DNA of 64,000 nt from Betaproteobacteria bacterium SCN1 (GCA_008923315.1 WBSF01000009.1:1-64000), one strand, 5' to 3'; shown: positions 7,282 through 15,491, counted from the stretch's first letter. Notes: a model not told the origin generated them from the sequence alone. Numbers and translations are program-made.

Positions 7282-9561
7282 TCACGCGGCGACAAGCTGC
7301 CGGGCCAGTGCGACCTCGACGGAATCACCGTCCTGGTTCAGGACATCAAGCCCGGATTCGGGCACGTCGCCCGAGGTGGACTGCGAGACCATGATCTTCT
7401 TGGCCATCAGCTCCAGGCAGGTCATCTGCGAGGAACCGGCGTAGCCGAGGTAGATCACGCGCACGGGCTGCTTCTGCCCGATGCGCCAGGAGCGGCGTGC
7501 CGCCTGTTGGAGGCTATATACGTTGTAGCCCGACTGCATGAACACGATCGTCGGAAACTCCAACAGGTCCAACCCCGTCTTGACAAGTTCGGGATTGGTG
7601 ATGAGCACGTCGATGCCACGGTCCAGTTGCTCGGCGATCCAGTCTTCGCGACGGCTGGCATCCACGCTTGCGCGCAGCACCGCCACCCGAAAACCTTCCT
7701 GCTCCAGCAGCACCTTCAACCGGCTGGTCGTGTCGCGTGTGCCGGTATAGACCGTGTAGGCCAGGACCTTGCGGCCCTGGGCCTTCTCTTCCTTGCAGAT
7801 CTCGATCAGCTCACGCTCCTTGGGGCTGATCTCGAACTCGTTGAACTGAGCCGGGACGAACGCCAAGGTGTTGCGCGTGCGCGGATGCACCACGGTTTCC
7901 GACCGGAAGCAGCAATCCGGCCAGGCCAGCAGCACGTTGAGCACCACCCCCAGCAAGGTCGTATCGCGTCGCGCCAGAGCCTGTTTCAACTCCGCGGTCA
8001 GCCGACCCGCCAGATCGCGGTAGGCCGCGGCTTGCGCCGTGTCCATCGCGACTTCGCGGAACTCCTCGTCATACGGCGGCAGGACGTTGCCGCCGATGTC
8101 CTTGAGCTTGAGGAAGATCGTGAACGGCAGGATGCAACGAAGTACGCCCTTGGGGCCGAAGCCCGGGGCCTTGACCGTGCGCACCGATACCTTGGTGCCC
8201 TTGGCCGTCTTGTGCGCCGTGCCGGTGCTCTCGGAATAGATGTCCTTCAAGACCCCGTGATCGCGCATGAACGCCATCGCGGCCGAGGTCATGCTGCCGC
8301 TCGTGGTCGGGCGGTAGCCGTCTTCGATCATCCGCCCCGGAAGGGCTCGGAACAGCAGGTGAAAGAGATCATCACCATAGCCGCCCATCAGCGTGCCGGT
8401 CAGCAGCAAGGTCTTGCGAGCCTTCGCCGCCAGCACGCCCATGGCCTGGCCTTGGGCACTGCCACCGTTCTTGTACTCATGGGCCTCGTCGGCGACGAGC
8501 AGGTCGAACGTGCCTTGCGGAAGGTATCTCTTGATAAACTCGGACGGTTGGTAGCCGCCCTCACCGAAGCCAAACTCCATGCTGGCCATCGCACGTTCCA
8601 TGCGCGTGGCCTGACGGTCGGAAAACACCAGCTCGCCGTTGCCGTCCATGAGGTTGATGAACTCATGCACGTTGTCCCCCAACATCGAGGCAAGGAAACC
8701 ATCACCGAAGCGCTTCATGAGCTTCTGCGCGGTGATTTCCCCGATGGTCGGGATGCGCTTCAAGGCTTTGAGGACGGCCGAGGATTGGTCGCTGCCGGAC
8801 AGGCTTCTCGGGCGGATCAGCGTCCACAGGGGCGCAGCGCAATGGCCACACTTCCTGCGGTACTCCTCGGCTTCGAGCGCGACCGGGTTGACCGGCTCGC
8901 CGTCGAGGTCGGTGATGACCGTGCCGCAGTCCGGGCACGCTGCCACGTCGCCGTGGCGGGTGCGCCGCGTGGTGAAGACGGGCTTCCAGTGGAAGCCCAT
9001 CCGCATCCTCACGCGGCCCAGGACGAAGAACTCCTGACCCGTGGGCTGCACACCCAACTGCTCACGCAGCTTGATGAGCTTGACGAGCGTATCCGGCCCG
9101 TTGAGCACCCACACTTTGGCGCCCGCTACCGTCTCCTGGATCTCGCGCCGCCACTTGTAAACAAGGTGCGGTGGCGAAAGCACCAGGGTGCGGCGGTAGC
9201 CTTCGGCGTTGAGGACGGCGGCCGTGGCGATGCCGACGGTCGTCTTGCCGCAGCCCATCTCGCCGTTGACGATCGCGGCGCGTTCGCCACGGTCGATCAG
9301 CAGTTCGGCAGCAGCGTGGACGACTTCGGCCTGGGCCGGGAACAGCTTGCGCTTGAGGCTGGCGACGATGACTTGCCGGTGCGCCTGCGGTTGGCCGGTA
9401 TAGACCGGCGGATTGGCGCTGTTGAGGGCGTCGAGCAGTTCGTCGCCGAACTCGCCGACGAAATCCTGAAGGCTCAGGGTCAGAGGGTTGGATTCCGCGT
9501 CGAGCAGTTCGCCCTGCACGGGCGTGGCTTCAGCGGTAGTGGTTTCGAGATCGAGGGACAT
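7282..9561 (-). CDS. SNF2-type DEAD/DEAH helicase of the ICE
   Basis: A 759-residue superfamily 2 ATPase. Walker A is GEMGCGKTTVGIATA near residue 115, the DEAH box is VADEAHEYKNGG near 370, and motif III is LLLTGTL. The C-terminal half has the helicase domain with LITNPELVKTGLDLL and the arginine-finger region QQAARRSWRIGQKQPVR, typical of SNF2 proteins. Paired CxxC clusters (ACPDCGTV, KCGHCAAP) suggest a zinc-binding insert between the ATPase motifs. The start at 9561 has a GGAG site. Conserved in this ICE class; its substrate is unknown. It is the last gene before a strong terminator. Confidence 0.9.
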   Translation of the reverse strand: MSLDLETTTAEATPVQGELLDAESNPLTLSLQDFVGEFGDELLDALNSANPPVYTGQPQAHRQVIVASLKRKLFPAQAEVVHAAAELLIDRGERAAIVNGEMGCGKTTVGIATAAVLNAEGYRRTLVLSPPHLVYKWRREIQETVAGAKVWVLNGPDTLVKLIKLREQLGVQPTGQEFFVLGRVRMRMGFHWKPVFTTRRTRHGDVAACPDCGTVITDLDGEPVNPVALEAEEYRRKCGHCAAPLWTLIRPRSLSGSDQSSAVLKALKRIPTIGEITAQKLMKRFGDGFLASMLGDNVHEFINLMDGNGELVFSDRQATRMERAMASMEFGFGEGGYQPSEFIKRYLPQGTFDLLVADEAHEYKNGGSAQGQAMGVLAAKARKTLLLTGTLMGGYGDDLFHLLFRALPGRMIEDGYRPTTSGSMTSAAMAFMRDHGVLKDIYSESTGTAHKTAKGTKVSVRTVKAPGFGPKGVLRCILPFTIFLKLKDIGGNVLPPYDEEFREVAMDTAQAAAYRDLAGRLTAELKQALARRDTTLLGVVLNVLLAWPDCCFRSETVVHPRTRNTLAFVPAQFNEFEISPKERELIEICKEEKAQGRKVLAYTVYTGTRDTTSRLKVLLEQEGFRVAVLRASVDASRREDWIAEQLDRGIDVLITNPELVKTGLDLLEFPTIVFMQSGYNVYSLQQAARRSWRIGQKQPVRVIYLGYAGSSQMTCLELMAKKIMVSQSTSGDVPESGLDVLNQDGDSVEVALARQLVAA

Positions 9562-9581
9562 GGTGATGCTCCAAAGAAAAT

Positions 9582-9620
9582 GGGGCATGCACCACCCCCA
9601 ACGGGGCAATGGCATGCCCC
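9582..9620 (-). promoter_or_regulatory. Leader hairpin before the helicase gene
   Basis: A 9-bp perfect stem, GGGGCATGC with GCATGCCCC, lies 21 bases upstream of the helicase start on the minus strand. It is one of the series of GC-rich hairpins found in the gaps between ICE genes here. Confidence 0.55.
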
Positions 9621-9693
9621 GGAGTGGGAAGAGAATCGGCGCGTGGCCGAAGGTTGAAGGTGCGGGCCTGGGTGGCCTGCGGGTGAACCGTGC

Positions 9694-9999
9694 TCAGTCC
9701 TCGGACGGCAACACGATGACGGTGGCGCTGCGCTGCGCGTCGGTAACGATGCGAATGGCCAGCCCTGGGTGGATCACGTAGTGCGACTCCAGCGAAGCAC
9801 CTGATTGAAGCGCGGTGCTGTTGGCCTGCCATTGCTGGACGTTGACGTCTCCCCAGTCGCCACGGGTGTGGCGCCTGAAGTACGGGATCGGGTCGAGCCG
9901 ACCTGCGCGGACCAGGTGGTCAACGGCTCTGCTGAAGATAAGCGCCCCGATGGGGAACGCCAGCCTCTGGCAGTAGGTTTCGATGCGATGTGATGCCAT
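9694..9999 (-). CDS. Small conserved ICE protein, paralogue of the next gene
   Basis: 101 residues, function unknown. The start at 9999 has a strong AAGGAGGA site. The core LDPIPYFRRHTRGDWGDV followed by QWQANSTALQSG aligns with the neighbouring gene's core IDPLSYVQRHVRGDWGEI and RQANDVALDQD, and both end in a short beta-like tail (ATVIVLP / TTVVQLP). The two are tandem paralogues. No membrane segment or catalytic motif is visible; the shared RGDWG could be structural or a contact loop. Confidence 0.75.
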   Translation of the reverse strand: MASHRIETYCQRLAFPIGALIFSRAVDHLVRAGRLDPIPYFRRHTRGDWGDVNVQQWQANSTALQSGASLESHYVIHPGLAIRIVTDAQRSATVIVLPSED

Positions 10000-10088
10000 G
10001 GGCTCCTCCTTGAAAGGTTATTGAGCCACGACACCCCTGGCGGAGTGAAGTGGCTCCGTCAGGTGGATGGGATGACGAGGCGGTGCCT

Positions 10089-10409
10089 TCAGATCAGGTC
10101 GCGCTCTTCGGGAAGCTGGACCACCGTGGTCTGGTGGTCTTCGCTGGTCTTCACGATCAACACCAGTTCCGGCGTGATCCGGTACTGGGAGATCATCAGG
10201 TTGTCCTGATCGAGTGCGACATCGTTGGCCTGGCGGGTGGCCTCGTCGATCTCGCCCCAGTCGCCGCGCACGTGGCGCTGCACATAGGACAAGGGGTCGA
10301 TGAGACCTCGGCGGGCCAGCCAATGCACCTTCTCGCTCAACTGCAACGAGGCCGGTGCGAACAAGGGTTGCTTGTGCGGCGCGGGCCGCTTGAACGGATT
10401 GGGGAACAT
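10089..10409 (-). CDS. Small conserved ICE protein with RGDWG core
   Basis: 106 residues, paralogous to the gene at 9694-9999: the same hydrophobic helix, then IDPLSYVQRHVRGDWGEI, then a C-terminal strand region. It starts at 10409 after a GGAG site. The N-terminal tail (MFPNPFKRPAPHKQP) is basic and proline-rich and absent from the partner. It lies between the DUF6094 methyltransferase gene and its paralogue, reading the same way. Function unknown. Confidence 0.75.
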   Translation of the reverse strand: MFPNPFKRPAPHKQPLFAPASLQLSEKVHWLARRGLIDPLSYVQRHVRGDWGEIDEATRQANDVALDQDNLMISQYRITPELVLIVKTSEDHQTTVVQLPEERDLI

Positions 10410-10458
10410 GGTGTTTCTCCTTCGATGAAGTGCAGCGGGACGTCGGGCGTCCGGTGGA

Positions 10459-11568
10459 TCAGCGGATGGTCAGCACCTCGCCCCGTGTCGGGGAGCCAGG
10501 CGTCATGTCCCATGCGCGGATGACGGGCACGAACTTGTCGGTGAGGATGCGGGTCTCGGCGATGGAGCCGTCTTCCCGTTCGGTGAATTCCCGCTGGAGC
10601 GTCTTGTCCTTGTGGGTGTCACCTTTGACGACGAGCACGCGCCCGGTCTTGGAGCGCACAACCCCCGAGATCGCGCCCGCGGCCAGAGCCAGGGCGAGAT
10701 GCCAGTGGGACAAGGCCCGCGCCGGTGGACGCAGCGACTGCTGCGCGGCCCCCAGGTGCGTGTCCAGCGACGGCCAGAGGCCTTGCAGCCTGCCGACTTC
10801 ATCGGCGAACTGCTCGGGCTCCATCGTCACGCGGAAGAAATACTCCGGCTCGGCCGGACTGGCGGGGACGATGTACGGCAGGAACGGCCAATCGCTCGGC
10901 AGTTCCTCGGGTTCGACTTCGCCAAGCCCAATCTGCAGCAGCAGATTGCGCACGGCCTTGACGCCATCGGGTGCCAGCTCCCGCTGACGGACCCGGCGGC
11001 CGAAGATCACCACCTGCTTGAACTGCGTTTCCACCGCTCGGTAGATACGCAGATCGGTGTAGTGGCGCGTCAACCAGCCGACCAGCTCCGCGTCGAGCAC
11101 GTAGCCGGGGACGATGAAGACCAGCACGCCGCCGTATTGCAACAGCGACAGCGAACGCTGATAGAACAGCTTTTCGAGGCGGGCACGGCCCTGGCCCTGA
11201 TAGCCGATGTTGCCGTTGACGTCCTTGGACAGGTCGCCATACGGTGGATTCAGCCACAGTAGTCCGAAGGACTGCTTGGAGATCATCGTGTCCATCAGGT
11301 CCGCGTGCAGGCAGTGATCGACCAGGCCGCGGGCATGGCGCGCCCGCTCGGCGTCGAATTCGACGGCGAACGCCTTGGTCTGTTCGCGCCCGAGGGCATG
11401 AGAGGCTTCGGCGATTGCCACGCCTTCACCGGCGCAGGGATCGAGGATGCACATCGGCCCGTCGCTGGGCATCAGTGCGTTGAGGGCTCTTTCGAGCGTG
11501 GGTTCGTCGGTCGGGTAGTACCCATTTTTGGCGAAATTGCGGGCGAGCCGCGGGAACATGAGAGCCAT
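10459..11568 (-). CDS. DUF6094 family adenine-N6 methyltransferase-like protein
   Basis: 369 residues. The Rossmann SAM-binding motif is CILDPCAGEGVAIAEA, and the catalytic motif is LLWLNPPYGD, the (D/N/S)PP(Y/F) tetrapeptide of N6-adenine and related methyltransferases. Next comes a GGVLVFIVPGYVL strand. It therefore looks like a DNA or RNA methyltransferase, and I see no restriction endonuclease beside it. The start at 11568 follows an AGGAGAC site. The C-terminal third has no motif I recognise. It is a conserved backbone gene of this ICE class; an anti-restriction role is an inference. Confidence 0.85.
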   Translation of the reverse strand: MALMFPRLARNFAKNGYYPTDEPTLERALNALMPSDGPMCILDPCAGEGVAIAEASHALGREQTKAFAVEFDAERARHARGLVDHCLHADLMDTMISKQSFGLLWLNPPYGDLSKDVNGNIGYQGQGRARLEKLFYQRSLSLLQYGGVLVFIVPGYVLDAELVGWLTRHYTDLRIYRAVETQFKQVVIFGRRVRQRELAPDGVKAVRNLLLQIGLGEVEPEELPSDWPFLPYIVPASPAEPEYFFRVTMEPEQFADEVGRLQGLWPSLDTHLGAAQQSLRPPARALSHWHLALALAAGAISGVVRSKTGRVLVVKGDTHKDKTLQREFTEREDGSIAETRILTDKFVPVIRAWDMTPGSPTRGEVLTIR

Positions 11569-11632
11569 GGAAGTCTCCTGGTTGGCGGGGATGAATGACG
11601 GAAGCACGCCAAGGCGTGCCTCCGAGGGTGGG

Positions 11633-12280
11633 TCAAGCCGCTACCGCTTCCGGCGTCCAAATCTTGGCCGGATAGGGATAGGCGGTGAGCGCGTCACTGC
11701 GGATCAGGGAGCCCAGCGCCAAGCTCAGCGCCGGCACGTCGATGGCGAGCCGATGGCCTTCCAGCGGCCCGAGGGCGAACGGAAGGCGGGCCAGCATCTC
11801 GCGGCTTTGCAGCAGTTCCAGCACGGTCTCGCGCCAGTGGTCGAGCAGCGGCAACGGGCAGGTGTCCCGCACCAGCATCCACAGGCGGTCAAGCCGGTGG
11901 GCGCTGTCACGTGGCAGCAGTGCCAATGCGCTGGCGTTGGCCTTGTCGGGCTTGACGCAGCGCCGGTCGAACAGCCACACGTTGGACAGCGAACCGAACA
12001 GCGTTCGCCGGTAGGCGCGCGTGATGCGCTTTTCCAGGCGATCGACGTTGCCGATGAATACCGGGACGCTGCCGCCCTGGTCGGTGATGACGTGGAACTG
12101 GTCCAGTCCCTGCTCGTCGCGCCCGAGGGTCAGGCGTGCAAGGAACTGCTGGACGGCGGTGTCCCGCGCCCAGATGGACAGGAAGATCAGGTTGCCCTGG
12201 TCATCGCCGACGCAGGCGTCGGCCATCACGTCCGGGCATTCGTCGATGCGGTACAGCGTGGAAGAAGTGTTTGCGGGCAT
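11633..12280 (-). CDS. Hypothetical ICE protein (215 aa)
   Basis: Not recognised beyond being a typical minus-strand ICE gene. A region rich in beta strands (NLIFLSIWARDTAVQQFLAR, HVITDQGGSVPVFIGNVDRL) is followed by a helical half with many Leu/Arg pairs. There are no membrane segments and no obvious catalytic motif. It lies upstream of the DUF6094 methyltransferase in the same orientation, with a 64-base gap. It could be a nucleic-acid-binding accessory protein, but the sequence does not show that. Confidence 0.65.
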   Translation of the reverse strand: MPANTSSTLYRIDECPDVMADACVGDDQGNLIFLSIWARDTAVQQFLARLTLGRDEQGLDQFHVITDQGGSVPVFIGNVDRLEKRITRAYRRTLFGSLSNVWLFDRRCVKPDKANASALALLPRDSAHRLDRLWMLVRDTCPLPLLDHWRETVLELLQSREMLARLPFALGPLEGHRLAIDVPALSLALGSLIRSDALTAYPYPAKIWTPEAVAA

Positions 12281-12317
12281 GGTGGTGTCCTCGGATGAAC
12301 GGGAACAGCACCGCCCG

Positions 12318-12338
12318 CTGGGGCAAGTACTGCCCCAG
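12318..12338 (-). promoter_or_regulatory. Leader hairpin before the 215-aa gene
   Basis: A perfect 8-bp stem CTGGGGCA/TGCCCCAG with a five-base loop, about 40 bases upstream of the start at 12280 on the minus strand. It is flanked by further C-rich and G-rich runs that can extend it. Confidence 0.55.
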
Positions 12339-12356
12339 GGGGTGGAAGAAAACCGC

Positions 12357-12617
12357 TCAGTCCGGCTCGAACTGTTGGGTGTGCGGATTGAAGTGAAGCG
12401 CCTCGTCCACCGCGGTGATCGGCGTGAAGCCGTCCAGGTAGATGTTGTTGAGGTACTGATCGCGGTAGGTCAGTGCCTGTCGCGCCTGCTCCTCGGTGAG
12501 GCCGTTGTCGATGAAGTACGCCAGCATTTCCTCGTCGGAGGACACTTCGTCGTTGGACAAACTGCCTTCAACGAGTGCCAGCAGCGATGGCGTGAGCGAA
12601 GCCAAAATCGGGTCCAT
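12357..12617 (-). CDS. Small acidic hypothetical protein (86 aa)
   Basis: The start at 12617 is set by an excellent AGGAGG site. The 86-residue product is acidic and helical (ALVEGSLSNDEVSSDEEMLA, then GLTEEQARQALTYRD). The GLTEEQA segment looks like a UBA-type or similar three-helix bundle, but this is only a resemblance. It lies just downstream of the frameshifted DUF6927 gene. Function unknown. Confidence 0.65.
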   Translation of the reverse strand: MDPILASLTPSLLALVEGSLSNDEVSSDEEMLAYFIDNGLTEEQARQALTYRDQYLNNIYLDGFTPITAVDEALHFNPHTQQFEPD

Positions 12618-12633
12618 GTCGGTTCCTCCTGGC

Positions 12634-13027
12634 TCAGGCCATCGACGCCGCGGCGGATGCCGCGGATGCCGTGGGTGTGCGCCGCCGTGCGTGGTAGGCG
12701 CGAACGCCTGCACGCCAGTCGGCGGACTGCTCCGGTGCGAGGTCCAGATAGGACAGCGGGCACGTGTAGTAGTACGGGTGCATGGACTCGTCCCCACTGG
12801 CCGCCGCTGCGTTCAAGCAGATCGCAGCGGATGTAGCGAAGGGACTGGTCCGGTGCGAGATCACGATGCACGCCTTCGACCTTGGCGGTCATTTCGGCGA
12901 CGGACCACAGCACGTTGCCGCGCAGGGTGTGAGCGATGACCTTGACGCTGGCGCGCTCGGTCTCTTGCGTTGCGATCAGTTCCGCGATCAGTTCGGACCG
13001 CGATTGGTTTGAGAAATACCAGCCCAT
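12634..13027 (-). pseudogene. DUF6927-like ICE gene broken by a frameshift
   Basis: The first 79 residues (MGWYFSNQSRSELIAELI through LLERSGGQWG) are in one frame. The family's C-terminal part (DESMHPYYYTCPLSYLDLAP through RAYHARRR) continues in another frame just beyond base 12790. From memory the intact family reads SGGQWGYKDM(E/D)ESMHP; a 14-base deletion between TGGG and GACGAG would produce exactly the observed junction. The start is supported by a GAGGAGG site that lies in an inverted repeat. The frameshifted product would have an unrelated tail running to 12470, so the gene is probably inactive unless this is an assembly error. Confidence 0.8.
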
Positions 13028-13061
13028 GAGAGGCCTCCTCGAAAAGTTGAGCCGGAGGCCT

Positions 13062-13086
13062 CCCGTGGGGAAGAACCCCCAGCGGG
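13062..13086 (-). promoter_or_regulatory. Leader hairpin before the DUF6927-like gene
   Basis: CCCG-T-GGGG, loop AAGAA, then CCCC with GCGGG after a short bulge. The architecture matches the hairpin at 13506-13532 although the gap position differs. It is close to the ribosome-binding site of the gene starting at 13027. Confidence 0.5.
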
Positions 13087-13129
13087 TGATGGAATGTCGC
13101 AGGTGCGCGAAGGAACCTATGCCCTGTCC

Positions 13130-13471
13130 TCAGTCCCAGTCGTCATCGTCTCGATCACAACCGGCCGGGCAGCAGCCGAACTCGATGCCGTGCGAGCAGT
13201 AGCCGTGCGTTGCATTCCAGTCCTGGGATTCCTGCCGCTCGGCAGGTGTTGCGTAGTCCCATTCCTGTGCGGCGATTTCGAGAGCCTGAGCACGCTGCTC
13301 TTCCGGCAATCTATTGGCCAGCGCGTCGATCTCCGAACTGAAGAGCGTCACGTAGTGGTCGTAGGACAAGCCGCAACCGCGCTGGGCGTGTGCGGCGGCC
13401 GCCTTGCAGAGTTCCCGCCACGCGGGTTCATCCAGCGTTGAACGCGGGGTATCGCAAGCGATGATGGACAT
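13130..13471 (-). CDS. Hypothetical ICE protein with Cys-rich acidic tail (113 aa)
   Basis: 113 residues from the ATG at 13471, which follows a GGAGGTC site. The N-terminal two thirds are helical. The C-terminus HGYCSHGIEFGCCPAGC followed by DRDDDDWD has four Cys and two His close together, so metal binding is plausible. The gene is preceded by a leader hairpin and is a stand-alone unit between DUF3275 and DUF6927 genes. I do not recognise a named family. Confidence 0.65.
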   Translation of the reverse strand: MSIIACDTPRSTLDEPAWRELCKAAAAHAQRGCGLSYDHYVTLFSSEIDALANRLPEEQRAQALEIAAQEWDYATPAERQESQDWNATHGYCSHGIEFGCCPAGCDRDDDDWD

Positions 13472-13505
13472 GATGGAGACCTCCAGAAAATGGCCAGGGC
13501 CTCCC

Positions 13506-13532
13506 CCGCATGGGGAAGGAACCCCGGCGGGT
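13506..13532 (-). promoter_or_regulatory. Leader hairpin before the Cys-rich-tail gene
   Basis: Two stacked stems, CCCGC/GCGGG outside and GGGG/CCCC inside, with an AAGGAA loop, 35 bases upstream of the start at 13471 on the minus strand. It is the clearest relative of the hairpin at 13062-13086. Confidence 0.55.
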
Positions 13533-13563
13533 GGATGAAGAACACCGCGCATGCGGCGTCTGC

Positions 13564-14253
13564 TCACGCAGCTTGTGGTTCGGCCTGGCGGCTCCACTCC
13601 TGCGTCTTGAAGTCCAGCGCGTAGCCCAGCTCGCCCAGGCGGGCGATCTGCGCGCGCAGGGTGCGGCGGTCGATGGTCGAATCCAGTTTCACGGACTCGC
13701 CCAGCGGCCACAGCAAGCCGAACAGCGCGGCGTCACCGTCTTCGGTGCTGCCGGGGGCAGCGGCCGCAGCAGGCGGTGGCGCATCCACGCCGAAGGGCGT
13801 GGTATCGACCAGCGGGTCCGCGGACGCCTGCACGGGTGCGGGCTTGGCAGGCCTGGATGCCTTGGCGGGCTTGGCCGGCGTTGCCGCAGGCTGCGCCCCT
13901 TGCTCTTCATCGAGCGGATCGACGTCCTGGGTGGCGAAGCTGCGGGCTTCGTCGCGGCTCAGTTTGTCGATGCCGTTGAGCGTCATTCCGTCGAGGCTGG
14001 CACGGATCTCGAACCGCATGCCGCCGCCGACCGGGTAGGACTTCGGGAAGATGTAGCGGATGATGAATTCCCCGTCGTACTTGCCTTCGGGGTACTGCTC
14101 CAGCTCCGGGTCTTTGACCTCGAACGTACCGAGGTGCGTGGCGAGACGGCCGACCGTGAACGGGCCGTTCTTGCCGCGGATGGTGCGCAGCGTGAGCTGG
14201 CCGGGGACGACGATGGGCGCGACCGATTTCTCGGGTGCCGATGTGACTGCCAT
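13564..14253 (-). CDS. DUF3275 family ICE protein
   Basis: 229 residues. The N-terminal domain (about 17-100) carries GQLTLRTIRGKNGPFTVGRL, LGTFEVKDPELEQYPEGKY and GEFIIRYIFPKSY, the conserved DUF3275 core, which looks like an all-beta fold. A long Ala/Pro-rich linker (120-170) leads to a C-terminal helical segment. Function unknown; the family travels with this ICE class. The start at 14253 has a GGAGAACC site, and a terminator-like hairpin lies upstream at 14293-14308. Confidence 0.85.
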   Translation of the reverse strand: MAVTSAPEKSVAPIVVPGQLTLRTIRGKNGPFTVGRLATHLGTFEVKDPELEQYPEGKYDGEFIIRYIFPKSYPVGGGMRFEIRASLDGMTLNGIDKLSRDEARSFATQDVDPLDEEQGAQPAATPAKPAKASRPAKPAPVQASADPLVDTTPFGVDAPPPAAAAAPGSTEDGDAALFGLLWPLGESVKLDSTIDRRTLRAQIARLGELGYALDFKTQEWSRQAEPQAA

Positions 14254-14309
14254 GATGGTTCTCCTTGAAGAATAGGAAAAGGCAAGGCCCCGTGAGGGGC
14301 CATGCCGGA

Positions 14310-15227
14310 TCAGAACGAAGCAGCCAATGCCGGCTCCTGCTCTTCGACCTCACCTGCGGGCTCGCGCTCGGCGGGCTCGACAGGCTGGTCGGCAGCGGTG
14401 CCGGCGGCGTCCTCGGCTTCGGGCGCGGGTGCGTCCTCGGCCTGCGGCGCCTCGGCTTGCGCCTGGCTCGTCGGATAGACCTGGGTGCCGTCGATCTTGA
14501 TCAGACCGATGTGGATCAGTGTCGATTCCAGGCTCGCTCCCGGCTCCCCGGCGCGCTCACCCTTGGTGCGGATGTACGGATCGATCTTCATGTCGTTCAA
14601 CTTGAAGGCGATCAGCACCTTGCGGTCCCCTTCGATGGCCTGCACGCACCGGCGAACCAGGTGCTCGGCTTCAGGGGTGGCGACGATGGTGTCGAAGTAC
14701 CGATAGTCCGGTTCACCGACAGGCCCGGCCAGAGCCGCGACGCAGCACGACAGGAACGGATCGCCATCCTTGGGGGTGACGTCCTTCGGACGGCTGAGGT
14801 AGCCGATGCCGCGGGTGATCAGCTCGTGCTGCTTGATGGAAGCCAGTTCGGCCCGGTCAAGCGGCTCGGTCTTGAGCAGTCGCGCCTTGAGGGACGCGGC
14901 GGCTTCACCCTTGCGCTCGCCCTTGTCGCGGATGTACGCATCGCCCCAGAGGTCGCCGAGGCGGAAGCGCACCAGCGGGCGCTGCTTGGGATCGTCAACG
15001 CCGATATAGCGTTCGACCAGCTTCTTGGCCTCGGCACCGGAGACCTTGACATCGAAGTAGCGGTAGCTGGGGTCCTTTGCGGAGCCGACCAGCGCGGCAA
15101 CGGTGCATGCCAGGAAAGGCTGCGCACGGCGGCCGCCCCGGACAGGCACTTCACGGACACGCTGGATGTAGCCGATGCCCGAGGTGTGGAGGTCGAAATA
15201 CGATTTCTCGTTGGATGTGGTGTTCAT
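14310..15227 (-). CDS. STY4534-family ICE protein (DUF3577) with two homologous domains
   Basis: 305 residues. Two copies of one domain are visible. Copy 1 (about 17-115) has GIGYIQRVREV, QPFLACTVAALVG, YRYFDVKVSGAEA and DAYIRDKGERKGE. Copy 2 (about 138-240) has GIGYLSRPKDV, DPFLSCCVAALAG, YRYFDTIVATPEA and DPYIRTKGERAGE. The tail is acidic and Ala/Pro-rich. The family is annotated as an ICE replication protein; a DNA-binding OB-like fold is plausible but not proved. The start at 15227 was chosen for its GGAGATTC site, and the gene has a long structured leader. Confidence 0.85.
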   Translation of the reverse strand: MNTTSNEKSYFDLHTSGIGYIQRVREVPVRGGRRAQPFLACTVAALVGSAKDPSYRYFDVKVSGAEAKKLVERYIGVDDPKQRPLVRFRLGDLWGDAYIRDKGERKGEAAASLKARLLKTEPLDRAELASIKQHELITRGIGYLSRPKDVTPKDGDPFLSCCVAALAGPVGEPDYRYFDTIVATPEAEHLVRRCVQAIEGDRKVLIAFKLNDMKIDPYIRTKGERAGEPGASLESTLIHIGLIKIDGTQVYPTSQAQAEAPQAEDAPAPEAEDAAGTAADQPVEPAEREPAGEVEEQEPALAASF

Positions 15228-15265
15228 GGTGAATCTCCATAGGGAAGAAGCGGAGACACACCAGC

Positions 15266-15304
15266 CCCACGCATGCGGGGAAAGGTGCGTAACCCCGCGG
15301 TGGG
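15266..15304 (-). promoter_or_regulatory. Simple GC hairpin in the leader of the STY4534-family gene
   Basis: Nested stems CCCAC/GTGGG and GCGGGG/CCCCGC enclose a 12-base loop. It sits between the three-hairpin element at 15381-15467 and the start codon at 15227, the same placement as the simple hairpin in the other structured leaders. Confidence 0.55.
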
Positions 15305-15380
15305 TTGATAAGGCGAAAGCATCCGCCACCAGAGACTGGTGGCCGCTCGCGGAAGGATGCGGTGCGAGCTGGCTCGGTCA

Positions 15381-15467
15381 CGCAGTGGGAACTGCGCCGC
15401 AACCTCGAAGACCGATGGTTGCCTGGCATGTCGCTGACGACGTCAGCAGGCATGGGGCCAGCATGGC
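15381..15467 (-). promoter_or_regulatory. Structured leader element, copy A
   Basis: Three consecutive stems: CGCAGT/ACTGCG (15381-15396), GCAACC/GGTTGC (15399-15422) and GCTGAC/GTCAGC (15433-15447) with CATG flanks, then ATGGC 16 bases beyond. The same order recurs at 18585-18652, 21563-21628 and 22460-22539 with different paired bases. It lies in the 264-base leader of the STY4534-family gene. Transcribed from the minus strand it would be a cis-acting RNA; the sequence cannot say what it responds to. Confidence 0.65.
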
Positions 15468-15491
15468 GGGGCCTCGCGCGCGCGGCAGCAA

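Noticed and set aside
7507-9657. Long plus-strand open frame opposite the SNF2 helicase
   Set aside because: Antisense shadow; the minus-strand gene has full helicase motifs and a ribosome-binding site.
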